NCBI RefSeq assembly: GCF_025574485.1
Contig: NZ_JAOBPO010000002.1
Coordinates: 684,501-748,500, forward strand
Length of the DNA: 64,000 nucleotides
DNA from: Kordiimonas aquimaris
Lineage (GTDB): Bacteria; Pseudomonadota; Alphaproteobacteria; Sphingomonadales; Kordiimonadaceae
Reading direction: 5' to 3'
In this document: positions 45,140 to 53,460 of the stretch, in pieces
Layout of the letters: the number at the start of each line of letters is the position of its first letter
Numbering within the stretch: the first letter of the stretch is position 1
Made by a program: the position numbers and the translations under genes
Notes under the pieces: model-generated
Told to the model about the DNA's origin: nothing
Seen by the model: only the letters and a program-made list of their open reading frames with translations
The model's database searches: none

Positions 45140-46597
45140 GTGTCTGAACGAGCATCACCAACTATTGCCATTATTGGTTCTGGCCTTGCAGGTATGTGTA
45201 TGGGTATCCAGCTAAAGAAAGCTGGCATTGATAGTTTTATTATATTTGAAAAAGCAGATGAAGTTGGTGGTACATGGCGCGAAAATACATACCCTGGTGT
45301 AGCGTGTGATGTACCATCGCATTTATACTCATACTCTTTTGAGCCTAACTCGAATTGGAGCCATGTATTTTCACCGGGCGCAGAAATTCAGGAATACGCA
45401 CTCCATTGTGCTAAAAAGTACGATTTGTATCCTCACCTGAAATTTGGCCATGCGCTTGTGAGTGCAATATATGAAGATGGATGGAAACTTACCTTTGAAA
45501 ATGGTCATACCGAAACATTTGATTTCTTGATCAATGGCATTGGTGGTCTTCATGTTCCAAGTTTCCCTGATATTCCGGGCCTCGAAGCATTTAACGGTGC
45601 TAAATTTCATTCAGCCCAATGGGATCATGATCATGATTTGACCGGCAAAAATGTTGCTGTAGTTGGGACGGCAGCAAGTGCTCTTCAATTAATACCCGAG
45701 ATCGTGGATAAAGTGAAGTCGTTGACAGTTTTTCAACGCACACCAAACTGGATACGTCCACGGATGGATGAAAGCTATCGCTCATCAACCAAAAAGCGAT
45801 TTCAACGCTTTGACTTCATGCGCGCCCTGCATCGTCTACGCATATATCTTATGTTAGAGTCAAACTGGCCAGCATTTAAGAATAACCGTGTATTTCAGGC
45901 ACTTGCTCGTCGTGTCATGATGAAGCATCTGGAAGAGCAGGTTCCAGATGAGGACTTGCGTGCAAAACTAACGCCGGATTACCCTGTTGGATGCAAGCGA
46001 ATACTTATTTCGGATGATTATTTTCCGGCTATCCAGCGCAGCAATGTAACTTTCGTCACTGATGGTATTGATAAAATTGAAAAGGATCATTTGATTGATG
46101 CCAATGGGGCCAAGCATGCTGTGGATACGTTGATTTTAGCGACCGGGTTCAAGCCGTTTAGCTTACTTGAAAATTTGGAAATAACGGGTCCTGATGGCAC
46201 CCGTATGACGGATTATTTCACGAGTGGCGGTATTCGTGCCCATAACACTGTATGGGTTCCAGGGTTTCCGAACTTTGCAATGCTGGTCGGCCCGAACAGT
46301 GGCCTTGGGCATAACTCTATAATTCTCATGATTGAAGCACAGGTGAATTACATTATCGGCTGTATTAAGGCGACCCTGCAAAAAGAAGCGCGTACTATTG
46401 ATGCGCGTAAGGATATTGCGCAACGATTTGATGACAAAGTGCAGCATGAACTGGAAGATACCGTATGGCATACTAACTGCAAAAGCTGGTATGTAGGAGA
46501 TGATGGTCGTAATTATACACTCTGGTCAGGTACGACTTTGCGATATCGGCGTTTGTTATCTCGCGTTGATTTAGACGATTTTGTTTTTGAAAAATAA
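45140..46597 (+). CDS. Baeyer-Villiger-type flavin-containing monooxygenase
   Basis: 485 residues from GTG 45140, preceded by GGGGGATAGGC. N-terminal FAD motif IAIIGSGLAGMCMGIQLKKAG, then EVGGTWRENTYPGVACDVPSHLYSYSF. The fingerprint FNGAKFHSAQWDHDHDLTGKNVAVVGTAASA fits the FxGxxxHxxxW BVMO motif plus the NADPH Rossmann site. The C-terminal LILATGFKPF is typical. BVMOs insert oxygen next to a ketone using NADPH and O2. The enzyme may act on ketones from steroid, terpene or alkane breakdown; the substrate is not visible in the sequence. Confidence 0.9.
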   Translation: MSERASPTIAIIGSGLAGMCMGIQLKKAGIDSFIIFEKADEVGGTWRENTYPGVACDVPSHLYSYSFEPNSNWSHVFSPGAEIQEYALHCAKKYDLYPHLKFGHALVSAIYEDGWKLTFENGHTETFDFLINGIGGLHVPSFPDIPGLEAFNGAKFHSAQWDHDHDLTGKNVAVVGTAASALQLIPEIVDKVKSLTVFQRTPNWIRPRMDESYRSSTKKRFQRFDFMRALHRLRIYLMLESNWPAFKNNRVFQALARRVMMKHLEEQVPDEDLRAKLTPDYPVGCKRILISDDYFPAIQRSNVTFVTDGIDKIEKDHLIDANGAKHAVDTLILATGFKPFSLLENLEITGPDGTRMTDYFTSGGIRAHNTVWVPGFPNFAMLVGPNSGLGHNSIILMIEAQVNYIIGCIKATLQKEARTIDARKDIAQRFDDKVQHELEDTVWHTNCKSWYVGDDGRNYTLWSGTTLRYRRLLSRVDLDDFVFEK

Positions 46598-46628
46598 ATG
46601 CCTAGCAGCACTAGACATTTAAATATTT

Positions 46629-47225
46629 TTATTCTTCAAGGTCGCTTGTAAGCGTATTATAACGATCGCGCATGTTACTTCGCATACCGTTGCAGAAACT
46701 TTCCGTACCAAAATCGGTTATGAGCGAGTCAAACAAACCACGCCGACGGCCAATATTATGCATAAATACAATTGTTGAAATATCGGCAAGCAAATTCATT
46801 CTGTCCCGTATGGGTTGTTGTTGGCTTATTTCGCTTAACTTGGCAACGATGGGCGAACGACCAGCAACGACGGCGATTTTATATGTGCTGGCTGTTGCGA
46901 TGTGTTGTAGGCCATTTGCGTTAATAACGTCGTCACCGCATACAACATCAAAAGCAAGAACCTGGCTGGCTTCTTCTATCAGATGAATTTCAGGCGAGGC
47001 TGCATTTTTGTCCATGTGAACTAGTAGTTCGGCCGCAAGCGCGCGCGCTAAATCAGCACGGCGCAGCATGTATGACATTGATTTTTCATAGCGCTGACGA
47101 AGCTGATCTTCTGATAGTTCAGCTTGAGGCTGGTTTTCCTGTGTTTTTTCGTCTTGTTGTGCACTGACTTGCATGGCTGGATGGAAAGTCGCCAATAAAA
47201 AACATAGGGCAAATATTTTTCTCAT
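46629..47225 (-). CDS. Exported protein of unknown function
   Basis: 198 residues with signal peptide MRKIFALCFLLATFHPAMQVSAQ. The mature part is mostly helical: LRQRYEKSMSYMLRRADLARALAAELLVHM, then EEASQVLAFDVVCGDDVINANGLQHIATASTYKIAVVAGRSP. It has two cysteines (Cys in VVCGDD and ESFCNG) that could pair in the periplasm. I do not recognise the family. ATG 47225 follows TAGGAGTTTAAG, a strong ribosome site. It runs parallel to the MAPEG gene 57 bp upstream. Confidence 0.65.
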   Translation of the reverse strand: MRKIFALCFLLATFHPAMQVSAQQDEKTQENQPQAELSEDQLRQRYEKSMSYMLRRADLARALAAELLVHMDKNAASPEIHLIEEASQVLAFDVVCGDDVINANGLQHIATASTYKIAVVAGRSPIVAKLSEISQQQPIRDRMNLLADISTIVFMHNIGRRRGLFDSLITDFGTESFCNGMRSNMRDRYNTLTSDLEE

Positions 47226-47282
47226 CTTAAACTCCTAACACGTTATCAAGCCAAGTAATCAATATGTTTTCTGATTGCGATG

Positions 47283-47669
47283 CTAGAAAAGCGCAATAGC
47301 AATCATACCCATTCCAATGACACTAACGAACCATATCACCGGACGTATCTTGGGCCAGCCTGCAAGATACACAACTGCGTGAGCGAGGCGCGCATAAAAG
47401 AAGATTTGGGCACCAAGAACAGTATTTTCTGTGGATATGTCGGTTGCATTTGCAATTAAAATAAGCGGTGCAAAAAGCACCATATTTTCAAGCATGTTGG
47501 TACTAAGGCGTGATGCACGTTTGTTGAAAACACTCGGCTCCGGCACATTATCTCGTGCACCAGCCTGAGTGTCGGCACCGTTTTTCATTAAAGCATCTCC
47601 GGCCGGTATCATAATCAGCACGAATGTTAAGATTACGCTCCACAAAAGATATGTCATTTCAAGTGTCAC
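47283..47669 (-). CDS. MAPEG family membrane protein
   Basis: 128 residues from GTG 47669, with AGGAG 7 bp upstream. About four membrane helices. Family-like segment FNKRASRLSTNMLENMVLFAPLILIANA followed by GAQIFFYARLAHAVVYLAGWPKIRPVIWFVSVIGM, where the RLxHxxxY and NxxE patterns recall membrane-associated eicosanoid/glutathione metabolism proteins. Bacterial members are mostly uncharacterised; a glutathione or lipid-peroxide role is possible. Confidence 0.82.
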   Translation of the reverse strand: MTLEMTYLLWSVILTFVLIMIPAGDALMKNGADTQAGARDNVPEPSVFNKRASRLSTNMLENMVLFAPLILIANATDISTENTVLGAQIFFYARLAHAVVYLAGWPKIRPVIWFVSVIGMGMIAIALF

Positions 47670-47708
47670 TTTAGGTCTCCTCTTATCCCATGTTCAGCAT
47701 ATCTATAC

Positions 47709-47743
47709 AAAAAAACGTGTCCAGTAATGAATTGCCGGACACG
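47709..47743 (-). terminator. Terminator of the BlaI/BlaR1-type operon
   Basis: On the minus strand CGTGTCC and GGACACG form a 7-bp stem with a 14-nt loop, followed by seven T (47709-47715), 40 bp after the stop of the M56 gene. It insulates the downstream MAPEG gene. Confidence 0.85.
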
Positions 47744-47782
47744 CCACGAGGGTAAGGAGTTAAGGTACTATGATGGGTGAGG

Positions 47783-50251
47783 TTATTCACTGTCATCTAG
47801 TAAGAGGTTGCGCTCGTATTTTCCCGAGATTGACTTCGCCGCTTTTTGCCATGCATCACGCAGTGCTTTTTCATTGGGAAGCTCGTCGCGAATTTGCTCT
47901 AATACAAGTCGCTTTGCGCGGTCACTACCCATTGCTTCAGCCTGTTCGATCACATTTTTCCACGCTTTCGTTGTCAGCATTTCGGCTTCTTCGACGATAG
48001 ACTCAAGAGCTAAGCGTTTTTCGTAATCGCTTTCAATTGACTTCAGGGAATTCACCAAGTCTTCCATAACTTTGCCGGTCATTCCTTCGATTTCAGAAAC
48101 GTCTTCCAGCAGTAGCCTTAACTCATAATCGCTTTCAATTGATTCTGTCACTTCCAGAAGCTTGGCCACATTTTCCTCGGAAAACTCATTGTGCGTTGCT
48201 TCTGAGAGTAGCAAGCGTAGCTCATAATCGCTTTGAATTGTTTTGGCGAGATCCAGCAATTTGTTCATGCTTTTGTCGTCAATGCTGAAACGCTCCAGCA
48301 TTGGACTGAGGGTCAACCTCATTTCATAATCGCTATCAAGGTTTTTTGCGATATCAAGTGCTTCATTCAAATTGCGCGGCGTTAGTGTTCCTGTATTCAT
48401 CATCTCAAGTAATGTAAGCCGCACCTCATAGTCGCTTTCCATTGTACGGATGTTGCTCAGCAATTTCCTGAACTGTGGTTCGCTGAATTCAGCTTGGCGC
48501 AATAAATGGGCGGTGAAAATGCGCTTCACATAATCAGACTTTACATCTGATAAGCGCTCAAGTGCAGCATCGGTGCCGCCTTCGCGAAGGTATCGAGCTA
48601 CGCGTTTTTCCATATCGATTGCAGTATTTTGAATAAGGTGTTGAACTGTTATAGCAAGCCATTCTTCACCTTCTGCGTCAAACTCGGTTTTCTTGCCATC
48701 TTCCCAATAAGTCGTATCCAGTGTGCCTTCATCATTGAAGAAGCGAATACGCCGACGATCGTTGCCAAAATTGGTCCGAATTTGTAATGCACCATCCTCT
48801 TCGATTGAAGCAATGCTGCGTTCATCTTCACTTATGGTGAAACGACCATCCCAGGATACTTTTACTGAATTGTTGTCATCTGACCAATGCATGTTTCCAG
48901 TTTCTATACCGCTATTATCATTCTCGATATAAATATGGGAAGGTTCCTCGTGAGAAAGAGAAGGTTCGTTTACTTTGGAAACCGGTATAATGATTGTTCC
49001 ACTGCCATCAGCAGGTGTGTATAATCTGAATTCTTTATCGGCATTCGCGACGATGTTGTCCGGTGCATCAGTTGTTAGTGCAGTAGCAAACTCGATGCCA
49101 GGTGTAGCTAAAACTACAGCTGCGATAGCAAGGCTAACGCCAGTGCGTTTAAGTGTGCTTGCACCTTCAAATTTACTGGTGTCAGCGTTTACCAAACGTT
49201 CAACGCGTTGACGTAAAATAGATTTATCTCCTGCCATGGCTAATCCCCATTGTATCTGTCGTTTTTGTGTTATTTTTTGTGCACAGGTATACAGGGCTTC
49301 CGCGACTGTATTTGCGCTTGAGAGTTGTTTGGCTGCCCATTCATCTGCTGCCAATTCGGCACAGTCTTCCAATCTTCTGCGGGCAACGGCGAACAAAGGT
49401 TGGAAAAAGCAAATTCTGCATAGCGTTTGTAAGAATATAATTTGTGCGGGATCCCGGCGCAGCATATGGGCCAACTCATGTGCAATTAAGCTATTTAGAG
49501 CTTTGCTATCCATATCTTCGAAAGCCCATGCAGGTAGACATATCTCGCGGCGTGGCAAGCAAACTGGACTGTTAATGTCATCTGAGCGGCTAAGGTATGG
49601 CACATGTCGAATGTCGGCCTCTACACATATTGCCCGAAGTGCTTTGTTTGCATCATGCTCGGCGTCAACGCGTGTGCGTGTACCCAGGCTGGCGATTGCG
49701 CGTCTGTATGATAAAGCCAGCGCAGATAACGCGATTGCTGCCAATAAAAGCCAAGTAATGGCTAATAGCATTGTAAACGAAAAGCTTGCTTCATTATCTG
49801 ATGTTTCAGCGCCGCCCATGAGTGTAGGGCTAGGTTCATATGAATTTACGTCTGTAATAGGGGTGCCACTCGCACGTACAGGTGCTTCAGGTGCTGGAGG
49901 AAGTACCGTAGTTTCGCTGTCGGACCCGTTATTATAATTTGGTGGGCTATTCTGTAACAACCCAGCATTAGTATTGGGCGCCTGCACGGCGAGCGGACTT
50001 TGTGAGCGTGCAACTTGCGCTGCATTTTCGCTCAAAGGAACAGTAATATTCGATGGTGTGATCGAAATCGGTAAAACAGAAATGAAGCTAGCGGCAATGG
50101 CAAGTTTCCAAGCCATTTCAGCAATATCTGGTGTGTTTATTATGCCGGCTTTTTCCATAAGCCAAACGCCGCCCAGTAAACATGTGCTGGCAATCATGAA
50201 TTTGATGAAAAGGCCAACGAAGGGAAGGTCTATGATGATCTGCTCAATCAT
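47783..50251 (-). CDS. BlaR1-type M56 peptidase sensor with C-terminal SDYE repeats
   Basis: 822 residues. N-terminal membrane helices (6-32, 45-65, 158-182) frame a P/N/S-rich outer loop. The M56 zinc site HELAH is at 258-262 in SLIAHELAHMLRRDP, as in BlaR1/MecR1 antirepressors that cleave a BlaI-type repressor. Another hydrophobic segment follows near 365. Instead of a penicillin-binding sensor, the rest is a beta-rich stretch (about 400-540) and then about eight 34-residue helical repeats with the motif SDYExRLxL (SDYVKRI, SDYEVRL, SDYEMRL, SDYELRL twice, SDYEKRL, SDRAKRL, GKYERNL). The ATG overlaps the blaI-like stop by 8 bases. Confidence 0.88.
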   Translation of the reverse strand: MIEQIIIDLPFVGLFIKFMIASTCLLGGVWLMEKAGIINTPDIAEMAWKLAIAASFISVLPISITPSNITVPLSENAAQVARSQSPLAVQAPNTNAGLLQNSPPNYNNGSDSETTVLPPAPEAPVRASGTPITDVNSYEPSPTLMGGAETSDNEASFSFTMLLAITWLLLAAIALSALALSYRRAIASLGTRTRVDAEHDANKALRAICVEADIRHVPYLSRSDDINSPVCLPRREICLPAWAFEDMDSKALNSLIAHELAHMLRRDPAQIIFLQTLCRICFFQPLFAVARRRLEDCAELAADEWAAKQLSSANTVAEALYTCAQKITQKRQIQWGLAMAGDKSILRQRVERLVNADTSKFEGASTLKRTGVSLAIAAVVLATPGIEFATALTTDAPDNIVANADKEFRLYTPADGSGTIIIPVSKVNEPSLSHEEPSHIYIENDNSGIETGNMHWSDDNNSVKVSWDGRFTISEDERSIASIEEDGALQIRTNFGNDRRRIRFFNDEGTLDTTYWEDGKKTEFDAEGEEWLAITVQHLIQNTAIDMEKRVARYLREGGTDAALERLSDVKSDYVKRIFTAHLLRQAEFSEPQFRKLLSNIRTMESDYEVRLTLLEMMNTGTLTPRNLNEALDIAKNLDSDYEMRLTLSPMLERFSIDDKSMNKLLDLAKTIQSDYELRLLLSEATHNEFSEENVAKLLEVTESIESDYELRLLLEDVSEIEGMTGKVMEDLVNSLKSIESDYEKRLALESIVEEAEMLTTKAWKNVIEQAEAMGSDRAKRLVLEQIRDELPNEKALRDAWQKAAKSISGKYERNLLLDDSE

Positions 50252-50633
50252 TGCTCTCTCCCGTAACTGTTTTGTTGTTTAGTATTTGTTGGATGGCATT
50301 TAGTTCAGCATCGTCAATTTCATTTTCCTTAACAAGATGCGCCAGAAGCTGACGATCATCACCCTTAAACAAGGTGCCGACGAGCGAAGAAATCATTGAT
50401 TTTTGTGCTTCGTTTTCGCTAATGCGCGGTGTGAAGATGCGTTCTCTGCCTTCCGTACGTGATGTGAGTACGCCCTTCTTTTCAAGTCTGGTAAGAATAG
50501 TAGCAATTGTGGTGTGTGCCAGCGTGACGTCTTCAAGCCCGCTTTGGACCGTTTTAGCGGAGCCTTCACCTATATTCCACAATACTGACATGAGTTGGTA
50601 TTGCTGGTCGCTGAGCTTGGTATTTTTTGTCAT
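50244..50633 (-). CDS. BlaI/MecI/CopY family repressor
   Basis: 129 residues. Winged helix with LSDQQYQLMSVLWNIGEGSAKTVQSGLEDVTLAHTTIATILTRLEKKGVLTSRTEGRERIFTPRIS, the classic BlaI layout, and a C-terminal dimer region (SMISSLVGTLFKGDDRQLLAHLVKENEIDDAELNAIQQIL). Two identical-type palindromes CTACA-N2-TGTAG stand just upstream, one inside the promoter spacer. Likely represses its own operon until cleaved or released through the M56 partner. Confidence 0.92.
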   Translation of the reverse strand: MTKNTKLSDQQYQLMSVLWNIGEGSAKTVQSGLEDVTLAHTTIATILTRLEKKGVLTSRTEGRERIFTPRISENEAQKSMISSLVGTLFKGDDRQLLAHLVKENEIDDAELNAIQQILNNKTVTGESND

Positions 50634-50648
50634 TGCACTTCTCTATTA

Positions 50649-50682
50649 CTACATTTGTAGAAGTTAATTACTACATGTGTAG
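50649..50682. promoter_or_regulatory. Twin BlaI-type operators
   Basis: CTACATTTGTAG (50649-50660) and CTACATGTGTAG (50671-50682) are two CTACA-N2-TGTAG palindromes with centres 22 bp apart, about two helical turns. TACA/TGTA palindromes are the known BlaI/MecI target type. The upstream copy is between a minus-strand TTGACT (50687-50692) and the -10 region, so binding would block RNA polymerase. Confidence 0.75.
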
Positions 50683-50686
50683 AAAG

Positions 50687-50692
50687 AGTCAA
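50687..50692 (-). promoter_or_regulatory. -35 element of the BlaI/BlaR1-type operon
   Basis: Minus-strand TTGACT, followed at 16-17 bp by an AT-rich TAATTAA region as the probable -10. The operator at 50671-50682 occupies the spacer. Confidence 0.5.
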
Positions 50693-51018
50693 GTTTTTAT
50701 TGAATCTTCATATTCGGTTTTTAATGTATATCAGATTGAAGCATTGCTAAATGCGCCTGAATTGGCTGTGTTATAGCCGCCGTTAGATATGTTGAATTAG
50801 TAGCTGATTAACTGATTCCATAAGCAAAGCGGCGTACTGATATTATTCAAACTGATGTAATCAGTGTTTCAATTTATGGTAATTTTCATTCATGAATGCA
50901 CTGAAGGCAGAAAGCCTTTGATCAATGTGTTTATTTTGGAAGCTCGTTAAACAGCGACCTCTATCTTACTTTTGTGAGGCGTATTTTAAATAATGTCACT
51001 ATGAATAAATGCAGTTTC
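50693..51018. other. Gap between the BlaI promoter and the KAS III pair
   Basis: AT-rich stretch of about 325 bp without a credible gene. It contains ACTGAT-GTA-ATCAGT (50851-50865), a perfect palindrome CATTCATGAATG (50887-50898) and a short AAGGC/GCCTT hairpin (50903-50917). None has a good T-run for the minus-strand KAS transcript. Possibly a 3-prime region or undetected small RNA. Confidence 0.3.
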
Positions 51019-52149
51019 CTAAAGACGTTCCACAGTAAAGCACCCAATAGAGTAACTTGCTCCGAACGAGCAGATAATTCCGTGATCGCCGGATTGAAGA
51101 TCATGTTTGTGATTATTGAAAGCAATCATGCAGCCAGCACCGCCGGTGTTCGCATATTCATCGAGTATTATAGGTGCTTCGCCATTTTTTGGCTCACGAC
51201 CCAACAATTTTTTGATCGCAAACATGTTCATATTAATGTTGGCCTGATGTAGCCACATGCGTTGGAAATCCGAAAGAGCCATCCCAATGTCATCGAGATG
51301 TGACTGAACATGGTCGATAACTTTCGGGAGTAACTCTTTGAAAACGGCGCGACCACTTTGTGTGAAGCGTTGGTTAGGGTCATTAATTCTGTCGCGTTCT
51401 ATCAACACGCGTGACCCGAATCCGGCGCGAATATTGGTTGAGTACTCGGTGAATAGCTTGCGCGTGTTGACGCGAAACACGCAGTCGGAACTTGTTTCAC
51501 CTTCTCGTTCAATTACAGTAGCAACAGCAGCATCTCCAAAAATAAAATGGCCGTCTCTGTCTTCAAATGCAAGGAGTGGTGAGAGGTATTCAGCAGTAAC
51601 AACTAAAGCCTTGTTGGCCATACCTGATTGTACAGCATCGCATGCCGTGGACATGCCAAATGTTGCACTTGAACAACCCATTGCCATATCAAAAGCAAAG
51701 CCTTTTGCACCGAGAATTTGTTGGAGCTCGGTTGCCATTGAGGGAATAAAACGTTCCCAGACAGAAGCTGATATGATCACCATATCAATATCGCTTCCTG
51801 ATAGCTTTGCTTCGCTGAGAGCTTCCTCTGCAGCAGCTAAGGCCATTTTTACTTGAACAGGTGTGTCGAAAAAATCACCTTCAGCAAGGTCGGACAAATT
51901 TGGGTACAGGCGATCAGGGTCTGCAACACCTTTTGCTTCCATCAAGTAGCGGTTTTTAATCCCTGAAGCTTTTTCAATGAAAGCACTGGATGACATTTCC
52001 TTGGCGGTCAATGTGCCGGCACTAATTTCGGCGGCATGTTCTGCATTCCATGCTTCAGCGTGCGTATTATATGCTTCAACTAATTCATCATTCGACAAAC
52101 TATTTGGCGGCGTATAAACGCCGGTACCACTGATAACGACGTTTTGCAC
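51019..52149 (-). CDS. KAS III-like 3-oxoacyl-ACP synthase, second of a tandem pair
   Basis: 376 residues from GTG 52149, with AAGGGA 6 bp upstream; the frame extends to 52206 inside the neighbour but lacks a ribosome site there. Thiolase-fold condensing enzyme with an intact KAS III triad: Cys in MAMGCSSATFG, His in RMWLHQANINMN and Asn in DEYANTGGAGC. The FabH-like family with WLHQANINMN includes Pseudomonas PA3286, which condenses octanoyl-CoA with malonyl-ACP. Tandem with a second copy of exactly the same length, 10 bp upstream. Confidence 0.88.
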   Translation of the reverse strand: MQNVVISGTGVYTPPNSLSNDELVEAYNTHAEAWNAEHAAEISAGTLTAKEMSSSAFIEKASGIKNRYLMEAKGVADPDRLYPNLSDLAEGDFFDTPVQVKMALAAAEEALSEAKLSGSDIDMVIISASVWERFIPSMATELQQILGAKGFAFDMAMGCSSATFGMSTACDAVQSGMANKALVVTAEYLSPLLAFEDRDGHFIFGDAAVATVIEREGETSSDCVFRVNTRKLFTEYSTNIRAGFGSRVLIERDRINDPNQRFTQSGRAVFKELLPKVIDHVQSHLDDIGMALSDFQRMWLHQANINMNMFAIKKLLGREPKNGEAPIILDEYANTGGAGCMIAFNNHKHDLQSGDHGIICSFGASYSIGCFTVERL

Positions 52150-52159
52150 TTGAATTCCC

Positions 52160-53290
52160 TTACTGTTTTTCGACCAGAAGGCTGCCGATAGAATAGCCCG
52201 CGCCAAAAGAGCAAATTAAACCTTGTTGGCCGACTTTTAGATCATCACGGTGATGATGAAACGCGACAACAGAACCGGCACCTGCGGTATTGCCGTATTT
52301 TTCTAGAACAGTGGGCGCTTCTTCGAATTCAGGTTCTCGACCTAAAAGTTTTTTCGCTGCAAACATATTCATGTTGATGTTTGCCTGATGAAGCCACATA
52401 CGCGATAGATCTGACACGCTCATGTTTAGGTCTTCAAGTTGCTCACTTATAAAGCTTGTCACTAAAGGCAACAATTCTTTGAAAACTTTACGGCCTTCTT
52501 GCACAAAAAACATGTCGTCACGGAAAAGGCTATCATCATCAATCCGTGTCATTGGTCCGTAATTAGAGCGAATATTATTTGAATACTGCGTGCTCTGTTT
52601 TGTATTTTTGATCAACCACTTTTCTTTGCCTTTGGCAAGATCGGCGCGTTCCAGAACAACTGCTGTGGCTATATCGCCAAAAATGAAGTGGCTATCACGG
52701 TCACGGAAGTTCACCATTGTGCTGAAAATTTCAGGGTTAACCATCAGTACGCGGTCAGCATTGCCGCTTTTGATTGCATTCACGCCAGCTATCAGACCGT
52801 AGGTAGCACTTGAACACCCCATGACCATATCAAAGGCGGAACCACTTGTGCCCAGATGATGCTGTACTTCAATACCCATTGCCGGAAACGCGCGCTGCAT
52901 AATGGCGGATGTGCATACAAGCTGATCAATCTCTGAAGCTTCGATGCCGGCACTTTTCAAGGCTTGATGAGCTGCATTTATGCCCATTTGCGCTTGAAAT
53001 GAAGGTGTATCGTTATCGCCGTGTGCATTTTCAGGCATGGATGACATCATACGGTTTAAGTCCATAACACCTGAAGCATCCACCAGATGACGTTCTTTGA
53101 TGCCAGATGCTTTTTCTATGAATGCAGCACTTGAGTGTTGTTTTGCAGGCATAAGGCCTGCTTCAATATCTGCCTTGTGCTCAGCATTGAATTGATCAAC
53201 ATGTTCATTGAACGCCAGAACCAGTTCTTCGTTCGTGATCTTACTCTCAGGAACATGCAGGCCAGTCCCTGTAATAACCACATCGACCAT
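52160..53290 (-). CDS. KAS III-like 3-oxoacyl-ACP synthase, first of a tandem pair
   Basis: 376 residues from ATG 53290 (AGAGGA upstream). Same fold and triad as its neighbour: Cys in MVMGCSSATYG, His in RMWLHQANINMN, Asn in EKYGNTAGAGSVVAF. Both proteins share the HAE-rich N-terminal segment (NAEHKADIEAG / NAEHAAEISAG) and FIEKASGIK. This copy seems closer to the usual members of the PA3286-like group. Tandem duplication with divergence suggests different acyl primers or a heterodimer. Confidence 0.88.
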   Translation of the reverse strand: MVDVVITGTGLHVPESKITNEELVLAFNEHVDQFNAEHKADIEAGLMPAKQHSSAAFIEKASGIKERHLVDASGVMDLNRMMSSMPENAHGDNDTPSFQAQMGINAAHQALKSAGIEASEIDQLVCTSAIMQRAFPAMGIEVQHHLGTSGSAFDMVMGCSSATYGLIAGVNAIKSGNADRVLMVNPEIFSTMVNFRDRDSHFIFGDIATAVVLERADLAKGKEKWLIKNTKQSTQYSNNIRSNYGPMTRIDDDSLFRDDMFFVQEGRKVFKELLPLVTSFISEQLEDLNMSVSDLSRMWLHQANINMNMFAAKKLLGREPEFEEAPTVLEKYGNTAGAGSVVAFHHHRDDLKVGQQGLICSFGAGYSIGSLLVEKQ

Positions 53291-53460
53291 AAGTAGTTTC
53301 CTCTTGGGTACGCTTAAATATATTGCATCTTTATGACACTTGAGAACAGATATAAAGCTTTTAACGGTATCCGCCAAGTGTACTTTATCTTCTCACATAA
53401 AAACAAAAATTTGCCTAATTTTGAGTGGGATAGCACTTGGTGCTGTGCTAGGTGTTGCGC

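Noticed and set aside
47783-48560. DNA repeats in the M56 gene taken as a CRISPR or satellite
   Set aside because: The near-repeats (about every 102 bp) are in frame and encode the SDYE protein repeats, with variable bases at codon positions; there are no unique spacers.
50974-51252. Plus-strand open frame across the KAS gene end
   Set aside because: It overlaps the conserved end of a KAS III-like gene on the other strand and has no ribosome site or recognisable motif.
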